Of a stretch of DNA of 51,240 nucleotides, positions 23,808 through 32,030 are shown one piece after another; the first letter of the stretch is position 1; each line of letters opens with the position of its first letter. The position numbers and the translations under genes are program-made. The notes beneath the pieces were generated by a model. That model had not been told where the DNA came from. It ran no database searches and was given only the letters and a program-made list of their open reading frames with translations. The stretch comes from an uncultured Bacteroidales bacterium. GTDB taxonomy: Bacteria > Bacteroidota > Bacteroidia > Bacteroidales > UBA932. Location of the stretch: NCBI GenBank assembly GCA_900318015.1, contig ONJB01000037.1:1-51240 (forward strand), written 5' to 3'.

Positions 23808-25478
23808 CTACCTGCGCGGACGGGGCTTCGGAACCGGCAGCAGGGTCATCGTGGTCTCGCTCTTGTCCAGGCCCGGGTACTGGGTCATGTTGCCCGCCTC
23901 GTCATAGGCCATCACGTAGAAGGAGTAGTTCGTGCCCGGCTTCAGTTTCTTGAAGGTGAACTTGCAGATGTTCGTGTCCTCGCCGACGATGTGCCAGGGA
24001 TCCTGGTCGTTGTCCGTCTCGGTGAGACCGACGACGTAGCGGACGTCCTTGGACAGGGTGTTGTCGTCCTTCGCGCGCTCCCACTGGATGGAGATGGTGG
24101 TCTCGGTGACGTCCTTGATCTCGAGTTTCTTGCTGGCAGCCATGGGCGCCTTGTTGTCGGGCTCCAGGGTCTTGGCATACATGCAGCCGTTCAGGAACGG
24201 ATACTGGGTCATGTGGCCGGCCTCGTCGAAGGCTATCACATAGAAGGCGTACAGGGTGTCGTTCTTCAGCCCCTTGAAGGTGTGGGCGCAGATGTCCATC
24301 TGCTCACGGACGATGTGCCAGGGATCGTCGGGATTCTCGGCTTCGGTAAGACCCACGACATAGCGGATCTCCTTCTGGCGGGAGAGGTCGTCGGTGGCTT
24401 TCATCCACTGGATGGAGATGGTCTTGTTCGTGACTTCCATTACGTAGATATCCTTGCTCAGCACCGTCGGGGCGAGCGTGTCTTCCTTGTCCTCCAGGGT
24501 CTTGGCGGACATGCAGCCATTGGAAAGGGGATATTGAGTCATGTTACCCGCCTTGTCCTTGGCCAACACGTAGAAGCCGTACTTGGTGTCGGGCTTCAGG
24601 TGCGGGAAGGTGTGTTCGCAGATGTCCTTCCCTTCGCGGACCATGTGCCAGGGGTCATCGGCATTGTCGACCTCGGTCAGATAGATGGCATAGACGATAT
24701 CCTTCTGCTGGATGCGGTCGTCCGTGGCCTTCATCCACTTGATGGAGATGCTTTCGTCCGTGACCTTCACCACGTCGATCTTCTTGTTGAGGACGGTCGG
24801 GGCAACGGCATCCGGAGCCAGGGTCCTGGCGGACATGGAACCGTTGTAGAGTGGATACTGGGTCATGTTCCCCTCCTCGTCGAAAGCCATCACGTAGAAG
24901 GCGTAAAGGGTGTCGCCCTTCAGGTTCTTGAAGGTGAACTCGCAGAGGTCCTTCGCCTCGGCGGCGATGTGCCACGGGTCATCGGCATTGTCGGCCTCGG
25001 TAAGGCCCACGACGTAGCGGATTTCCTTGGCGAGGGTCAGGTCGTCGGTGGCTTTCTCCCACTGGATGGAAATGCTGTTCTCCGTGACTTTGACCACATC
25101 CAAGCTCTTGTTCAGCACGGTCGGAGCGTAGATGTCAGCCTTCGCCTCCAGGGTCTTGGCGGACATGCTGCCATCCGTGAGCGGATACTGGGTGCAGTTG
25201 CCGGCCTCGTCGAAAGCCAAAACATAGAAGGCATACACGGTGCTCGCCTTCAGTTTCGTGAAGGTGAATTCGCAGATACCCTTCATTTCAGCGGCGATGT
25301 GCCACGGGTCATCGGCATTGTCGGCCTCGGTGATGCCCACGACGTAACGGATGTCCTGGGCGGGTGTCTTGTCGTCCTTGGCGGGTTCCCACTGGATGGC
25401 GATGCTTCTGTCCGTGACTTTGACAATGTTCAATTTCTTGGACAGGACAAAAGGGGAGAGATTGTCTTGATTTTCCAT
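23808..25478 (-). CDS. protein with five fibronectin type III-like repeats
   Basis: 556 residues made almost only of five repeats of 108-110 residues (about 8-116, 117-226, 227-335, 336-443, 444-546). Each has a Trp in SIxIQW, YVVGLTEADN then DPWH (DPWH at 57, 167, 275, 385, 493), a LKxxTxYAFYV strand and DEAGNxTQYP. The strand order fits a fibronectin III/Ig-like sandwich. The N-terminus (MENQDNLSPF) carries no signal peptide and the end is Pro/Arg-rich, so it appears cytoplasmic or non-classically exported. The high repeat similarity suggests recent duplication. Promoter TATCTTTA on the minus strand (25521-25528). It converges on the DUF2589 operon; linkage is inferred. Confidence 0.85.
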   Translation of the reverse strand: MENQDNLSPFVLSKKLNIVKVTDRSIAIQWEPAKDDKTPAQDIRYVVGITEADNADDPWHIAAEMKGICEFTFTKLKASTVYAFYVLAFDEAGNCTQYPLTDGSMSAKTLEAKADIYAPTVLNKSLDVVKVTENSISIQWEKATDDLTLAKEIRYVVGLTEADNADDPWHIAAEAKDLCEFTFKNLKGDTLYAFYVMAFDEEGNMTQYPLYNGSMSARTLAPDAVAPTVLNKKIDVVKVTDESISIKWMKATDDRIQQKDIVYAIYLTEVDNADDPWHMVREGKDICEHTFPHLKPDTKYGFYVLAKDKAGNMTQYPLSNGCMSAKTLEDKEDTLAPTVLSKDIYVMEVTNKTISIQWMKATDDLSRQKEIRYVVGLTEAENPDDPWHIVREQMDICAHTFKGLKNDTLYAFYVIAFDEAGHMTQYPFLNGCMYAKTLEPDNKAPMAASKKLEIKDVTETTISIQWERAKDDNTLSKDVRYVVGLTETDNDQDPWHIVGEDTNICKFTFKKLKPGTNYSFYVMAYDEAGNMTQYPGLDKSETTMTLLPVPKPRPRR

Positions 25479-25520
25479 AAGATCCGTGATTTGGTTATTA
25501 GTTTTAGGCTCATTGTTTTG

Positions 25521-25528
25521 TAAAGATA
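25521..25528 (-). promoter_or_regulatory. -7 element of the fibronectin-repeat gene
   Basis: TATCTTTA on the minus strand, 42 bases before the ATG at 25476-25478, in an AT-rich stretch. Confidence 0.55.
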
Positions 25529-25576
25529 GGAATATATTTTAAAAAATACTAATAATCAGCCTGTTATTACTTGAAA

Positions 25577-25621
25577 AATGCGGGAGGACAACACCGTTTG
25601 GCAAGAAAATGCTCCCGCATT
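25577..25621. other. long-loop inverted repeat in intergenic region
   Basis: AATGCGGGAG (25577-25586) is complementary to CTCCCGCATT (25612-25621) around a 25-base loop. It lies in the 262-base gap between two minus-strand genes, upstream of the fibronectin-repeat gene's promoter. The rest of the gap holds only that promoter and the terminator at 25673-25708. Confidence 0.45.
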
Positions 25622-25672
25622 CCGGAGCTCCAGCAGTTCCAAACATGGACTTTTCGGTTTGAAGAATAGGAT

Positions 25673-25708
25673 AAAAAAACCCTCAGGTCCACCCAATGGA
25701 CCTGAGGG
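25673..25708 (-). terminator. terminator of the C69 dipeptidase gene
   Basis: 12-bp stem CCCTCAGGTCCA/TGGACCTGAGGG with a 5-base loop; on the minus strand it is followed by seven T residues. Confidence 0.85.
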
Positions 25709-25740
25709 CGCATTTGCATGCCGCGTATTGAAGTACGCCT

Positions 25741-27390
25741 TTACGGCCTCACATACCGGTCTCCCGTCTGCGCCTTCACCGCGTCAATGAACACGGGGGC
25801 GTAGGCCGGGGAGGTGCGGCGGCCGGGCACGATGACGCCGTTCTGGCTCGGCTGCATGGTCTGGTCGTTGTGCTTGACGATGAGAAGTTTCGCCAGCTTG
25901 TCCCAGCGTTCCATCATCTTCGTCGTGTAAGCCTCCGTCTTGGCGGTCAGGAAGGACACGCGCTCCTGGTGGGTGAGGTTCGTCACCTGCTTCTCCACCT
26001 CCGGCTGCTCGGCGGCGTAGAAGTCCTCCAGCTCGGTCTGGGCCTCGCGGAGGTCACCGATCATGGCGCTCCAGCGCGGATAGACCATGTTCGCCACCCA
26101 GTTGTTCATCCAGAAAGCGCTGTCGAAGCTGAATTCGCGGATGTTGTTGTTCTCGCGGCGGAAGGGCTCCGGGACGCGGTTGATGCTGCAGTACACGGGG
26201 ACATAGGCCACCATCGTGGCGTCGTCCATGTTGAAGTAAGTCACGCCGCCCACCTCGTCGGGCAGGAAGGAACGCATCTGGCACACCATCGTCATGCCGC
26301 TCTGCTGGCAGCCGATGGGACGCTCACGGAACATCTTGGTGCCGTCGGAGGCCTCGTAGTTCACGGGCTGGTTGCGGTAAGGCGAGGCCCAGGGGCCGGC
26401 GCTCACATCGGCGGTCATGTCCAGGGCGGTACCCTCGTAGTGGTCGCGCATGTCGTTCATCAGGTCACGGACGCTCAGCGGCTTGTCGGGCTTGATCCAG
26501 AGGGGAAGCTCGTCGCAGATCTCGGTATGGCCGTTGATGAAGGGGAGGTAGGCGTCCATCTTCTCCGGATCGGTGTGGTGTCGGAAGAAGCTCCAGACGC
26601 GGGCCTCGCAGTAGCGGATGGCGCTGAAATCGAGCGGGCCGTAAGCTTCGCGGAAGCTGAAATCCGCGTCGGGACCGTCGTACCAGCCCATTTCACGGGC
26701 GAAGGAGATGACGTCGGCGCTGTACATGCATTCGCCCTCGACGATGCAGAAGCCCTTCTTCTTGTCGGCCTTCTTGGCCTGCGGGAACTGGCGGATGCGG
26801 CTGGCATTGGCATAGGCGGAGATGCAGTCGTCCGGGACGCGTCGCGCCACCCACACGGCCCCCTTGCGGCCGGGGCCCTTGCCGATGAGTTCCATGATCC
26901 AGGCTTCCTGCGGATCACACACGGCGAAAGACTCGCCGGACGCGCTGTATCCGTATTCCTGTACAAGGTTATGCATCACTTCGATGGCCTCCCGGGCCGT
27001 CGCGCTGCGCTGCAGGGCCAGGTCCATCAGGGTGAAATAGTCCAGCGCGCCCTCGGAACGGGCCAACTCCTGCCGGCCGCCCCAGGTGGTCTCCACGATG
27101 CTGACCTGATGGTCGTTCATCAGGCCCACGACGCCGTACGTATAGTCCGCCTGGGCGACATAGTGCACGGGGGACTGGGGACCCCAGCCGCGGATGGCGA
27201 TCATCTCGCCCGGCGCGTGCTTTCCGGCCGCAAACCAGTCGAGCGGCTGGAGGAAGCCGAAGCTGTCGCAATTGTACGTGCACATCACGCTTCCGTCAGT
27301 GGAAGCCAGCTTGCCCACGATGAGGTTGGTGCAGGGGAAACCGGACACTGCCGCGAGGGACAGGAGGACCGTCAGGAACAATTTCTTCAT
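25741..27390 (-). CDS. C69-family dipeptidase
   Basis: Secreted dipeptidase of the peptidase C69/U34 (PepD) family, N-terminal-nucleophile fold, 549 residues. A short signal (MKKLFLTVLLSLAAVSG) precedes FPCTNLIVGKLASTDGS, in which the Cys after cleavage is the expected nucleophile. GVVGLMNDHQVSIVETTWGG, GESFAVCDPQEAWIMELIG and the later YEGTALDMT fit the family. Probably cleaves dipeptides in the periplasm for amino acid supply. Promoter TATATTTG on the minus strand (27413-27420), partly inside the preceding terminator; single-gene unit ended by the hairpin at 25673-25708. Confidence 0.9.
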   Translation of the reverse strand: MKKLFLTVLLSLAAVSGFPCTNLIVGKLASTDGSVMCTYNCDSFGFLQPLDWFAAGKHAPGEMIAIRGWGPQSPVHYVAQADYTYGVVGLMNDHQVSIVETTWGGRQELARSEGALDYFTLMDLALQRSATAREAIEVMHNLVQEYGYSASGESFAVCDPQEAWIMELIGKGPGRKGAVWVARRVPDDCISAYANASRIRQFPQAKKADKKKGFCIVEGECMYSADVISFAREMGWYDGPDADFSFREAYGPLDFSAIRYCEARVWSFFRHHTDPEKMDAYLPFINGHTEICDELPLWIKPDKPLSVRDLMNDMRDHYEGTALDMTADVSAGPWASPYRNQPVNYEASDGTKMFRERPIGCQQSGMTMVCQMRSFLPDEVGGVTYFNMDDATMVAYVPVYCSINRVPEPFRRENNNIREFSFDSAFWMNNWVANMVYPRWSAMIGDLREAQTELEDFYAAEQPEVEKQVTNLTHQERVSFLTAKTEAYTTKMMERWDKLAKLLIVKHNDQTMQPSQNGVIVPGRRTSPAYAPVFIDAVKAQTGDRYVRP

Positions 27391-27425
27391 GTCTATCTGT
27401 TTTAGTTACTGACAAATATAAACAA

Positions 27426-27459
27426 AAAGTCCCCGGAAACGAAATGTTCCGGGGACTTT
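27426..27459 (-). terminator. terminator of the EF-hand/LEA-like gene
   Basis: 13-bp stem AAAGTCCCCGGAA/TTCCGGGGACTTT, followed on the minus strand by TTG. Shares its core with the terminator at 23752-23792. Confidence 0.8.
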
Positions 27460-27481
27460 CTGCATGGATGGAAGGAAGGGC

Positions 27482-27844
27482 TTAGGCCTCCTTCTTGTCC
27501 TTGAGGTCCTGGATCTTGGCCTTGCCCTTCTCGGTGAGTTCGGCGGCCTTGGCTTTGCCCTTCTCGGCGAGTTCGGCGGCGTTCTCCTTGGCTTCGGCAT
27601 ACACGTCCTTGGCCTTGTCGGCGGCCTTGTCATAGACCTCCTTGCCTTTTTCCTTGGCCTTGGCGGCCAGGACCTTGGCGTCCTCGAGGGCGTCCTTGGC
27701 GTCTTCCTTGACGCCTTCGTACACCTTCTTCACGCCCGCCTCGACCTTTTCACCGGCCTTGCCGGCATAGTACTGGACCTTTTCACCGAAGGTGACCTTG
27801 CCGTCACCGTTGAGGTCCATGGGGTTCTTGTTTTCTTCTTCCAT
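27482..27844 (-). CDS. small EF-hand plus LEA/coiled-coil-like protein
   Basis: 120 residues, very hydrophilic. Residues 9-20 (MDLNGDGKVTFG) match a calcium-binding EF-hand/dockerin-type loop DxNxDGxxxxxE. The rest is a long amphipathic helix rich in Lys, Ala, Glu and Asp with repeating units such as AKEKGKEVYDKAADKAKDVY, like late-embryogenesis-abundant (LEA) or YtxH-type stress proteins. No signal peptide. Possible role in protecting proteins or membranes under stress, inferred from composition. Its -7 box (TATTTTTG on the minus strand, 27872-27879) lies directly after the xylose transporter stop, so read-through from the xylose operon is also possible. Confidence 0.8.
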   Translation of the reverse strand: MEEENKNPMDLNGDGKVTFGEKVQYYAGKAGEKVEAGVKKVYEGVKEDAKDALEDAKVLAAKAKEKGKEVYDKAADKAKDVYAEAKENAAELAEKGKAKAAELTEKGKAKIQDLKDKKEA

Positions 27845-27880
27845 GATGGATCAGTGTTTAGTGTCTTTGTGCAAAAATAG

Positions 27881-29344
27881 CTATTTTTTCATTCTCTCGC
27901 GCCACAGCGTGGTCATGTCTTCGAGCGTCTTGCCCTTGGTCTCGGGGACGAGCTTCCAGACGAAGAACGCCGCGAGCAGGCAGAAGAAGCAGTACATGCC
28001 GTAAGTGAACGCGGGACTCCAGGTGTACAGCGGCACGAAGGTGGAGCTCACGATGAAGTTCGAGATCCACTGGAAGGCGACCGCGATGGCCACGGCGGCG
28101 CCGCGGATCGTGTTCGGGAAGATCTCGGAGATGAGCACCCAGCAGATCGGGCCCCAGGAGAACATGAACGAAGCGCTGTAGACGACACCGACGATGCCGG
28201 GCACGCCCTGCACGGCGTCCGCCAGGGCCACGCCCAGGGCGCCGAGGGCCATGCCGAGGGATCCCGTGATGAGGAGCGGCTTGCGGCCGAGCTTCTCCAC
28301 GGTGAAGATCGCCACGAGGGTGAAGGTGATGTTGATCACGCCCATCAGCACGGTCTGGGTCATCGGATTGCCCATGCCCATGGATTCGAAGATGCGCGGC
28401 GCGAAGTACAGCACGGCGTTGATACCGACGAACTGCTGGAACACGCTGAGCATGATGCCGACGAAGATGACGAGGGCGCCATAGGCCAGGAGCTTCTCCT
28501 TCTTCTCGATGACGGTGTTCTTGATGTCGTTCAGGATCTCGCGGGCCTTGGATTCGCCGTTGATGTTGGACAGGACCGTGAGGGCCTTCTCCTCCTGGCC
28601 GCTCATCGCGAGGTAACGCGGCGTCTCGGGGACGAGGAGGATGAGCAGGGTGAAGAGGCCGGCGGGCACCATCTCGGAGCCGAACATCAGGCGCCAGCCC
28701 GTGGTGACGGACCAGTTGGCGTCAGCGGCGAGGTCGCCGGCGTTGATGATCTGGTTCATGCCTTCGGCGAGGGACTCCATCTTCGGGGCGATGTGGTCGC
28801 CGAGGATCACGAAGTTCACGAAGTACACGACGAGCTGACCGAAGATAATCGCGAACTGGTTCCAGGAGACGAGCGCGCCGCGCTTTTCGGCCGGGGCCAC
28901 TTCGGCGATGTACATCGGGCAGATGGCGGAGGCCATGCCCACGCCGATGCCGCCGAGCACCCGGTACAGGTTGAAAGCCACGAGGAGGCTCTTGGAGGCG
29001 ACGCCCTTCTCGAAGAATGCGAACTCCGGATAGTAGGAGCCCGCTGCGGACAGGAAGAAGCACACGCCTGCAATGAAGAGGCTCTTCTTGCGGCCGAACT
29101 TGCCGGCGAAGAGGCCGGAAAGGGCGGAGCCGATGATGCAGCCGATCAGGGCGCTGGAGGATGTGAAGCCGTGCAGGGCGTTCGTGTAGGTGAAGTCCGT
29201 GGCGCCCATGAAGAACGCCTGCAGACCGCGCTCCGCGCCGGAGATGACCGCCGTGTCGTAACCGAACAGCAGGCCTCCGAGGACGGCTACCAAAACAATA
29301 GTAAACAGGTAGCCGGGGCTACCTGTTTGTCTGTAACTGGCCAT
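27881..29344 (-). CDS. xylE: D-xylose:H+ symporter (MFS sugar porter)
   Basis: Inner-membrane sugar-proton symporter, 487 residues, twelve spans. Signature segments: GGLLFGYDTAVISGA, FGRKKSLFIAG, RVLGGIGVGMAS, VPETPRYLAMSGQEEKA, QQFVGINAVLYFAPRIF, EKLGRKPLL and VPETKGKTLEDM, the pattern of XylE-type porters. Last gene of the xylose operon, six bases after xylA. An 11-bp perfect hairpin with a CGGG loop (29303-29328) lies within codons 6-14 and could tune its translation. Specificity for xylose is inferred from the operon. Confidence 0.93.
   Translation of the reverse strand: MASYRQTGSPGYLFTIVLVAVLGGLLFGYDTAVISGAERGLQAFFMGATDFTYTNALHGFTSSSALIGCIIGSALSGLFAGKFGRKKSLFIAGVCFFLSAAGSYYPEFAFFEKGVASKSLLVAFNLYRVLGGIGVGMASAICPMYIAEVAPAEKRGALVSWNQFAIIFGQLVVYFVNFVILGDHIAPKMESLAEGMNQIINAGDLAADANWSVTTGWRLMFGSEMVPAGLFTLLILLVPETPRYLAMSGQEEKALTVLSNINGESKAREILNDIKNTVIEKKEKLLAYGALVIFVGIMLSVFQQFVGINAVLYFAPRIFESMGMGNPMTQTVLMGVINITFTLVAIFTVEKLGRKPLLITGSLGMALGALGVALADAVQGVPGIVGVVYSASFMFSWGPICWVLISEIFPNTIRGAAVAIAVAFQWISNFIVSSTFVPLYTWSPAFTYGMYCFFCLLAAFFVWKLVPETKGKTLEDMTTLWRERMKK
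29303..29328 (-). promoter_or_regulatory. hairpin at the start of the xylose transporter gene
   Basis: Perfect inverted repeat AAACAGGTAGC/GCTACCTGTTT with a 4-base loop, 16 bases inside the coding region, just after the xylA stop. It could reduce transporter translation or stabilise the upstream message; it may also be coincidental coding sequence. Confidence 0.45.
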
Positions 29345-29350
29345 AGCGGT

Positions 29351-30622
29351 CTATTTCGCGTAGAGGTTCAGAAGGGTCTCGTAGAGCTCCTGCTTGCCGG
29401 ATTCGGCCTTGACCTCACCGTTCGCCTTGGCATACTCGTAGAGTTCCTCGAGGGTGGCCTTGCCTTCCTCGAACTTCTTGCCGAGGCCGCTGTCGAAGGA
29501 AGCGTAACGCTTGGCGACCATCTCGCAGAGCGGGCTCTCCTCGATGACGGCGGCGGCGTTCAGCAGGGCGTGGGCCATGGCGTCCATCGCGCTGATGTGG
29601 GCGATGAAGATGTCCTCCGGATCGGTGGAAGAGCGGCGGAGCTTGGCGTCGAAGTTGGTGCCGCCGTCCTTGAAGCCGCCGTTGCGGATGATCTGGATCA
29701 TCGCCTGGGTGAGATCGTACGGATCCACCGGGAACTGGTCGGTATCCCAGCCGTTCTGGGCGTCGCCTCGGTTGGCGTCGATGCTGCCGAGGAAGCCGTT
29801 GTCGACGGCCACGGTGAGCTCGTGCTCGAAGGTGTGGCCGGCGAGGGTGGCGTGGTTCACCTCGATGTTCACCTTGAAGTCCTTGTCCAGGCCATTGGCG
29901 CGGAGGAAGCCGATCACGGTCTCCGTGTCCACGTCATACTGGTGCTTGGTGGGCTCCATCGGCTTGGGCTCGATGAGGAAGGTGCCCTTGAAGCCGTTGG
30001 CGCGGGCGTAGTCGCGGGCGGCGGTGAGCATCTTGGCGAGGTGGTCCTTCTCGCGCTGCATCTGGGTGTTCAGCAGGGTGTAGTAGCCTTCACGGCCGCC
30101 CCAGAACACGTAGCCGGTGCCGCCGAGCTTGATGGTGGCGTCGATCGCGTTCTTGATCTGCAGGGCCGCGCGGGCGACGATGTCGAACTGCGGGTTCGTG
30201 GCGGCGCCGTTCATGTAGCGCTTGTTGCCGAACACGTTCGCGGTGCCCCAGAGGTTCTTGATGCCGGTCTCCTTCTGCTTCTCGACGAGGTAGTCGGTGA
30301 TGTCCTTCATGCGGGCCTCGTACTCGGCGATGTCCTCGGTGTCCTCGACCAGGTCGATGTCGTGGAAGCAGTAGTAGCCGATGCCGAGCTTCTGCATGAT
30401 CTCGAAACCGGCGTCAGCCTTCTGACGGGCGCGGCAGTAGGGGCACTCGCCCTTGTCCCACTCGTAGGAACGGGTCTGGCCGCCGAACGGGTCGGCAGAA
30501 GCCTGGCCCAGGGTGTGCCACCAGGCGCGCTCGGCGTCATAATAATGGAAAGCCAGGGGATTCTTGCTTTCAGCGCCCTCGAAGGGGATCTTTCCGATTG
30601 TCGGGAAATACTCTTTTGCCAT
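29351..30622 (-). CDS. xylA: xylose isomerase, with an apparent 15-residue internal gap
   Basis: Converts D-xylose to D-xylulose in the cytoplasm with two divalent metal ions. 423 residues; Bacteroidales enzymes I know are about 438-439. Active-site regions are intact: [11 protein letters not shown] (His, Asp), [34 protein letters not shown] and [20 protein letters not shown]. However, AFHYYDAER runs directly into AWWHTLGQ, whereas family members have about 15 residues between (a helix resembling VVMGKKMKDWLKFAM). The loss is in frame. The missing helix follows the first strand and its absence may impair folding. Second last gene in the operon. Confidence 0.9.
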   Translation of the reverse strand: MAKEYFPTIGKIPFEGAESKNPLAFHYYDAERAWWHTLGQASADPFGGQTRSYEWDKGECPYCRARQKADAGFEIMQKLGIGYYCFHDIDLVEDTEDIAEYEARMKDITDYLVEKQKETGIKNLWGTANVFGNKRYMNGAATNPQFDIVARAALQIKNAIDATIKLGGTGYVFWGGREGYYTLLNTQMQREKDHLAKMLTAARDYARANGFKGTFLIEPKPMEPTKHQYDVDTETVIGFLRANGLDKDFKVNIEVNHATLAGHTFEHELTVAVDNGFLGSIDANRGDAQNGWDTDQFPVDPYDLTQAMIQIIRNGGFKDGGTNFDAKLRRSSTDPEDIFIAHISAMDAMAHALLNAAAVIEESPLCEMVAKRYASFDSGLGKKFEEGKATLEELYEYAKANGEVKAESGKQELYETLLNLYAK

Positions 30623-30649
30623 GATGTCTTGTGTTTTTAGGTGTTTTGT

Positions 30650-32028
30650 TTATAAGTTTGATTTCCAATTTTCGTAAGCGGCCTTGTACTCTTCCTCGTG
30701 GGAAGGAGTGATGACGGCAAGCTTCTCCAGGGTGGCGAAAGCCTCGTTGTTGTCGCGGTAGATGCCCGCGCCGATGCCCGCGCCCTTGGCGGCGCCCACG
30801 GAACCGTCCGTGTCGTACAGCTCGATGGTCGCGCCGGACACGCCGGCGAGGGTGTCGCGGAAGATCGGGGAGAGGAACATGTTGGCCTTGCCGGCGTGGA
30901 TCATCTTCACCGGGATGCCCATCTTCTCCATGATCTCGATGCCGTACTGGAAGGAGAAGACGATGCCTTCCTGGGCGGCGCGCATCAGGTGCGCCTTGCC
31001 GTGGCGGTTGAAATTGACCCCGTGGATGCTGCAGCCGGTTCCGGGGCGACGTTCCGGCGGATCCAGGAGTTCAGGATGCCGGTGCCGTTGATGCACAGGA
31101 GGACGCCCAGGCGGGTCTGCTCGTCCGTATGGTTCACATGGGCAAAGGTGTTCACGCGGCTCTGCGGGTCATAGTTGACCGTGCCGTTCACACCGTACAC
31201 GACGCCGGAGGTGCCGGCGGTGGAGGCGATTTCGCCCGGATTGAAGACGTTCAGGGAGAGGGCGTTGTTGGGCTGGTCGCCGGCGCGGTACGTGACCGGG
31301 ATGCCGGGGGCGAGGCCCAGGACCTCCGCCGCTTCCTTGGAGAGGTTGCCCTGCTGGCCGAAGGTGGGACGGATCTGCGGGATGAGGTTCGCGTCGAAGC
31401 CGAACTCCGCGAGCAGGCGGTCGGACACCTTGTTCTCCCGGAAGTCCCAGAAGATGCCCTCGGACAGGCCGCTGACTGTCGTGCAGACGGTGTCCGTCAG
31501 GCGCATGGCGATGTAGTCGCCCGGGAGCATGATCTTGTTGATGCGCTCGTACAGGGCGGGCTCGTTCCGCTTCACCCAGGCGAGTTTCGCGGCGGTGAAG
31601 TTGCCGGGATTGTTCAGCAGGTGGTCCAGGCACCAGTCGGCGCCCAGTTCCTCGAAGGCCTTGTTGCCGTAGGGAACGGCGCGGGAGTCGCACCAGATGA
31701 TGGACGGACGCAGCACATTACGGTCCTTGTCCACGCATACGAGGCCGTGCATCTGGTAGGAGATGCCGATGGCCTTGATGTCGGCGGGGGAGAAGGCCTT
31801 GCTCTGGAGGGTGGCCTTGCTGCGGACCTGCTCCAGGATGTCGGCGGTGGCGAGTTTGAGGTTGGCCCACCACATGGCCGGGTCCTGTTCGGCGAAGCCG
31901 GGCTGCTTGGACATGATGGGCGCCTCGCTCTTCGGGTAGAAGGCGGTGGCCACGCACTTGCCGGTCTCGATGCTCACGAGGCTGGCCTTGACGGAAGAAC
32001 TTCCGACGTCGTAACCAAGAAGATACAT
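30650..32028 (-). pseudogene. xylB: xylulokinase with internal deletion and frameshift
   Basis: Xylulokinase phosphorylates D-xylulose for the pentose phosphate pathway. The N-terminal frame starts MYLLGYDVGSSSVKASLVS and runs through GISYQMHGLV, TAGTSGVVYG and INGTGILNSWIRRNVAPE; it then loses family similarity at about 31041. The second frame resumes with GCSIHGVNFNRHGKAHLMRAAQEG and continues to the end (ELYDTDGSVGAAKGAGIG). Family members have about 35-40 residues between NVAPE and GCSIHG, including a PFGNGAER segment absent here. So roughly 110-120 bases are missing and the frame is shifted. Either the strain lost xylose kinase function or the assembly collapsed here. Confidence 0.88.
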
Positions 32029-32030
32029 GT

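Noticed and set aside
23808-25478. Regular about 325-base repeats, checked as CRISPR-like or satellite DNA
   Set aside because: The repeat is a coding domain repeat with varied third codon positions; no short identical repeats with unique spacers.
23769-25523. 584-codon plus-strand frame with periodic sequence
   Set aside because: It mirrors the five fibronectin repeats on the other strand; its periodicity comes from that gene.
25578-25790. 70-codon plus-strand frame in the gap after the fibronectin-repeat gene
   Set aside because: It includes an inverted repeat and a terminator, has odd composition and runs into the end of the dipeptidase gene; no promoter in the right direction.
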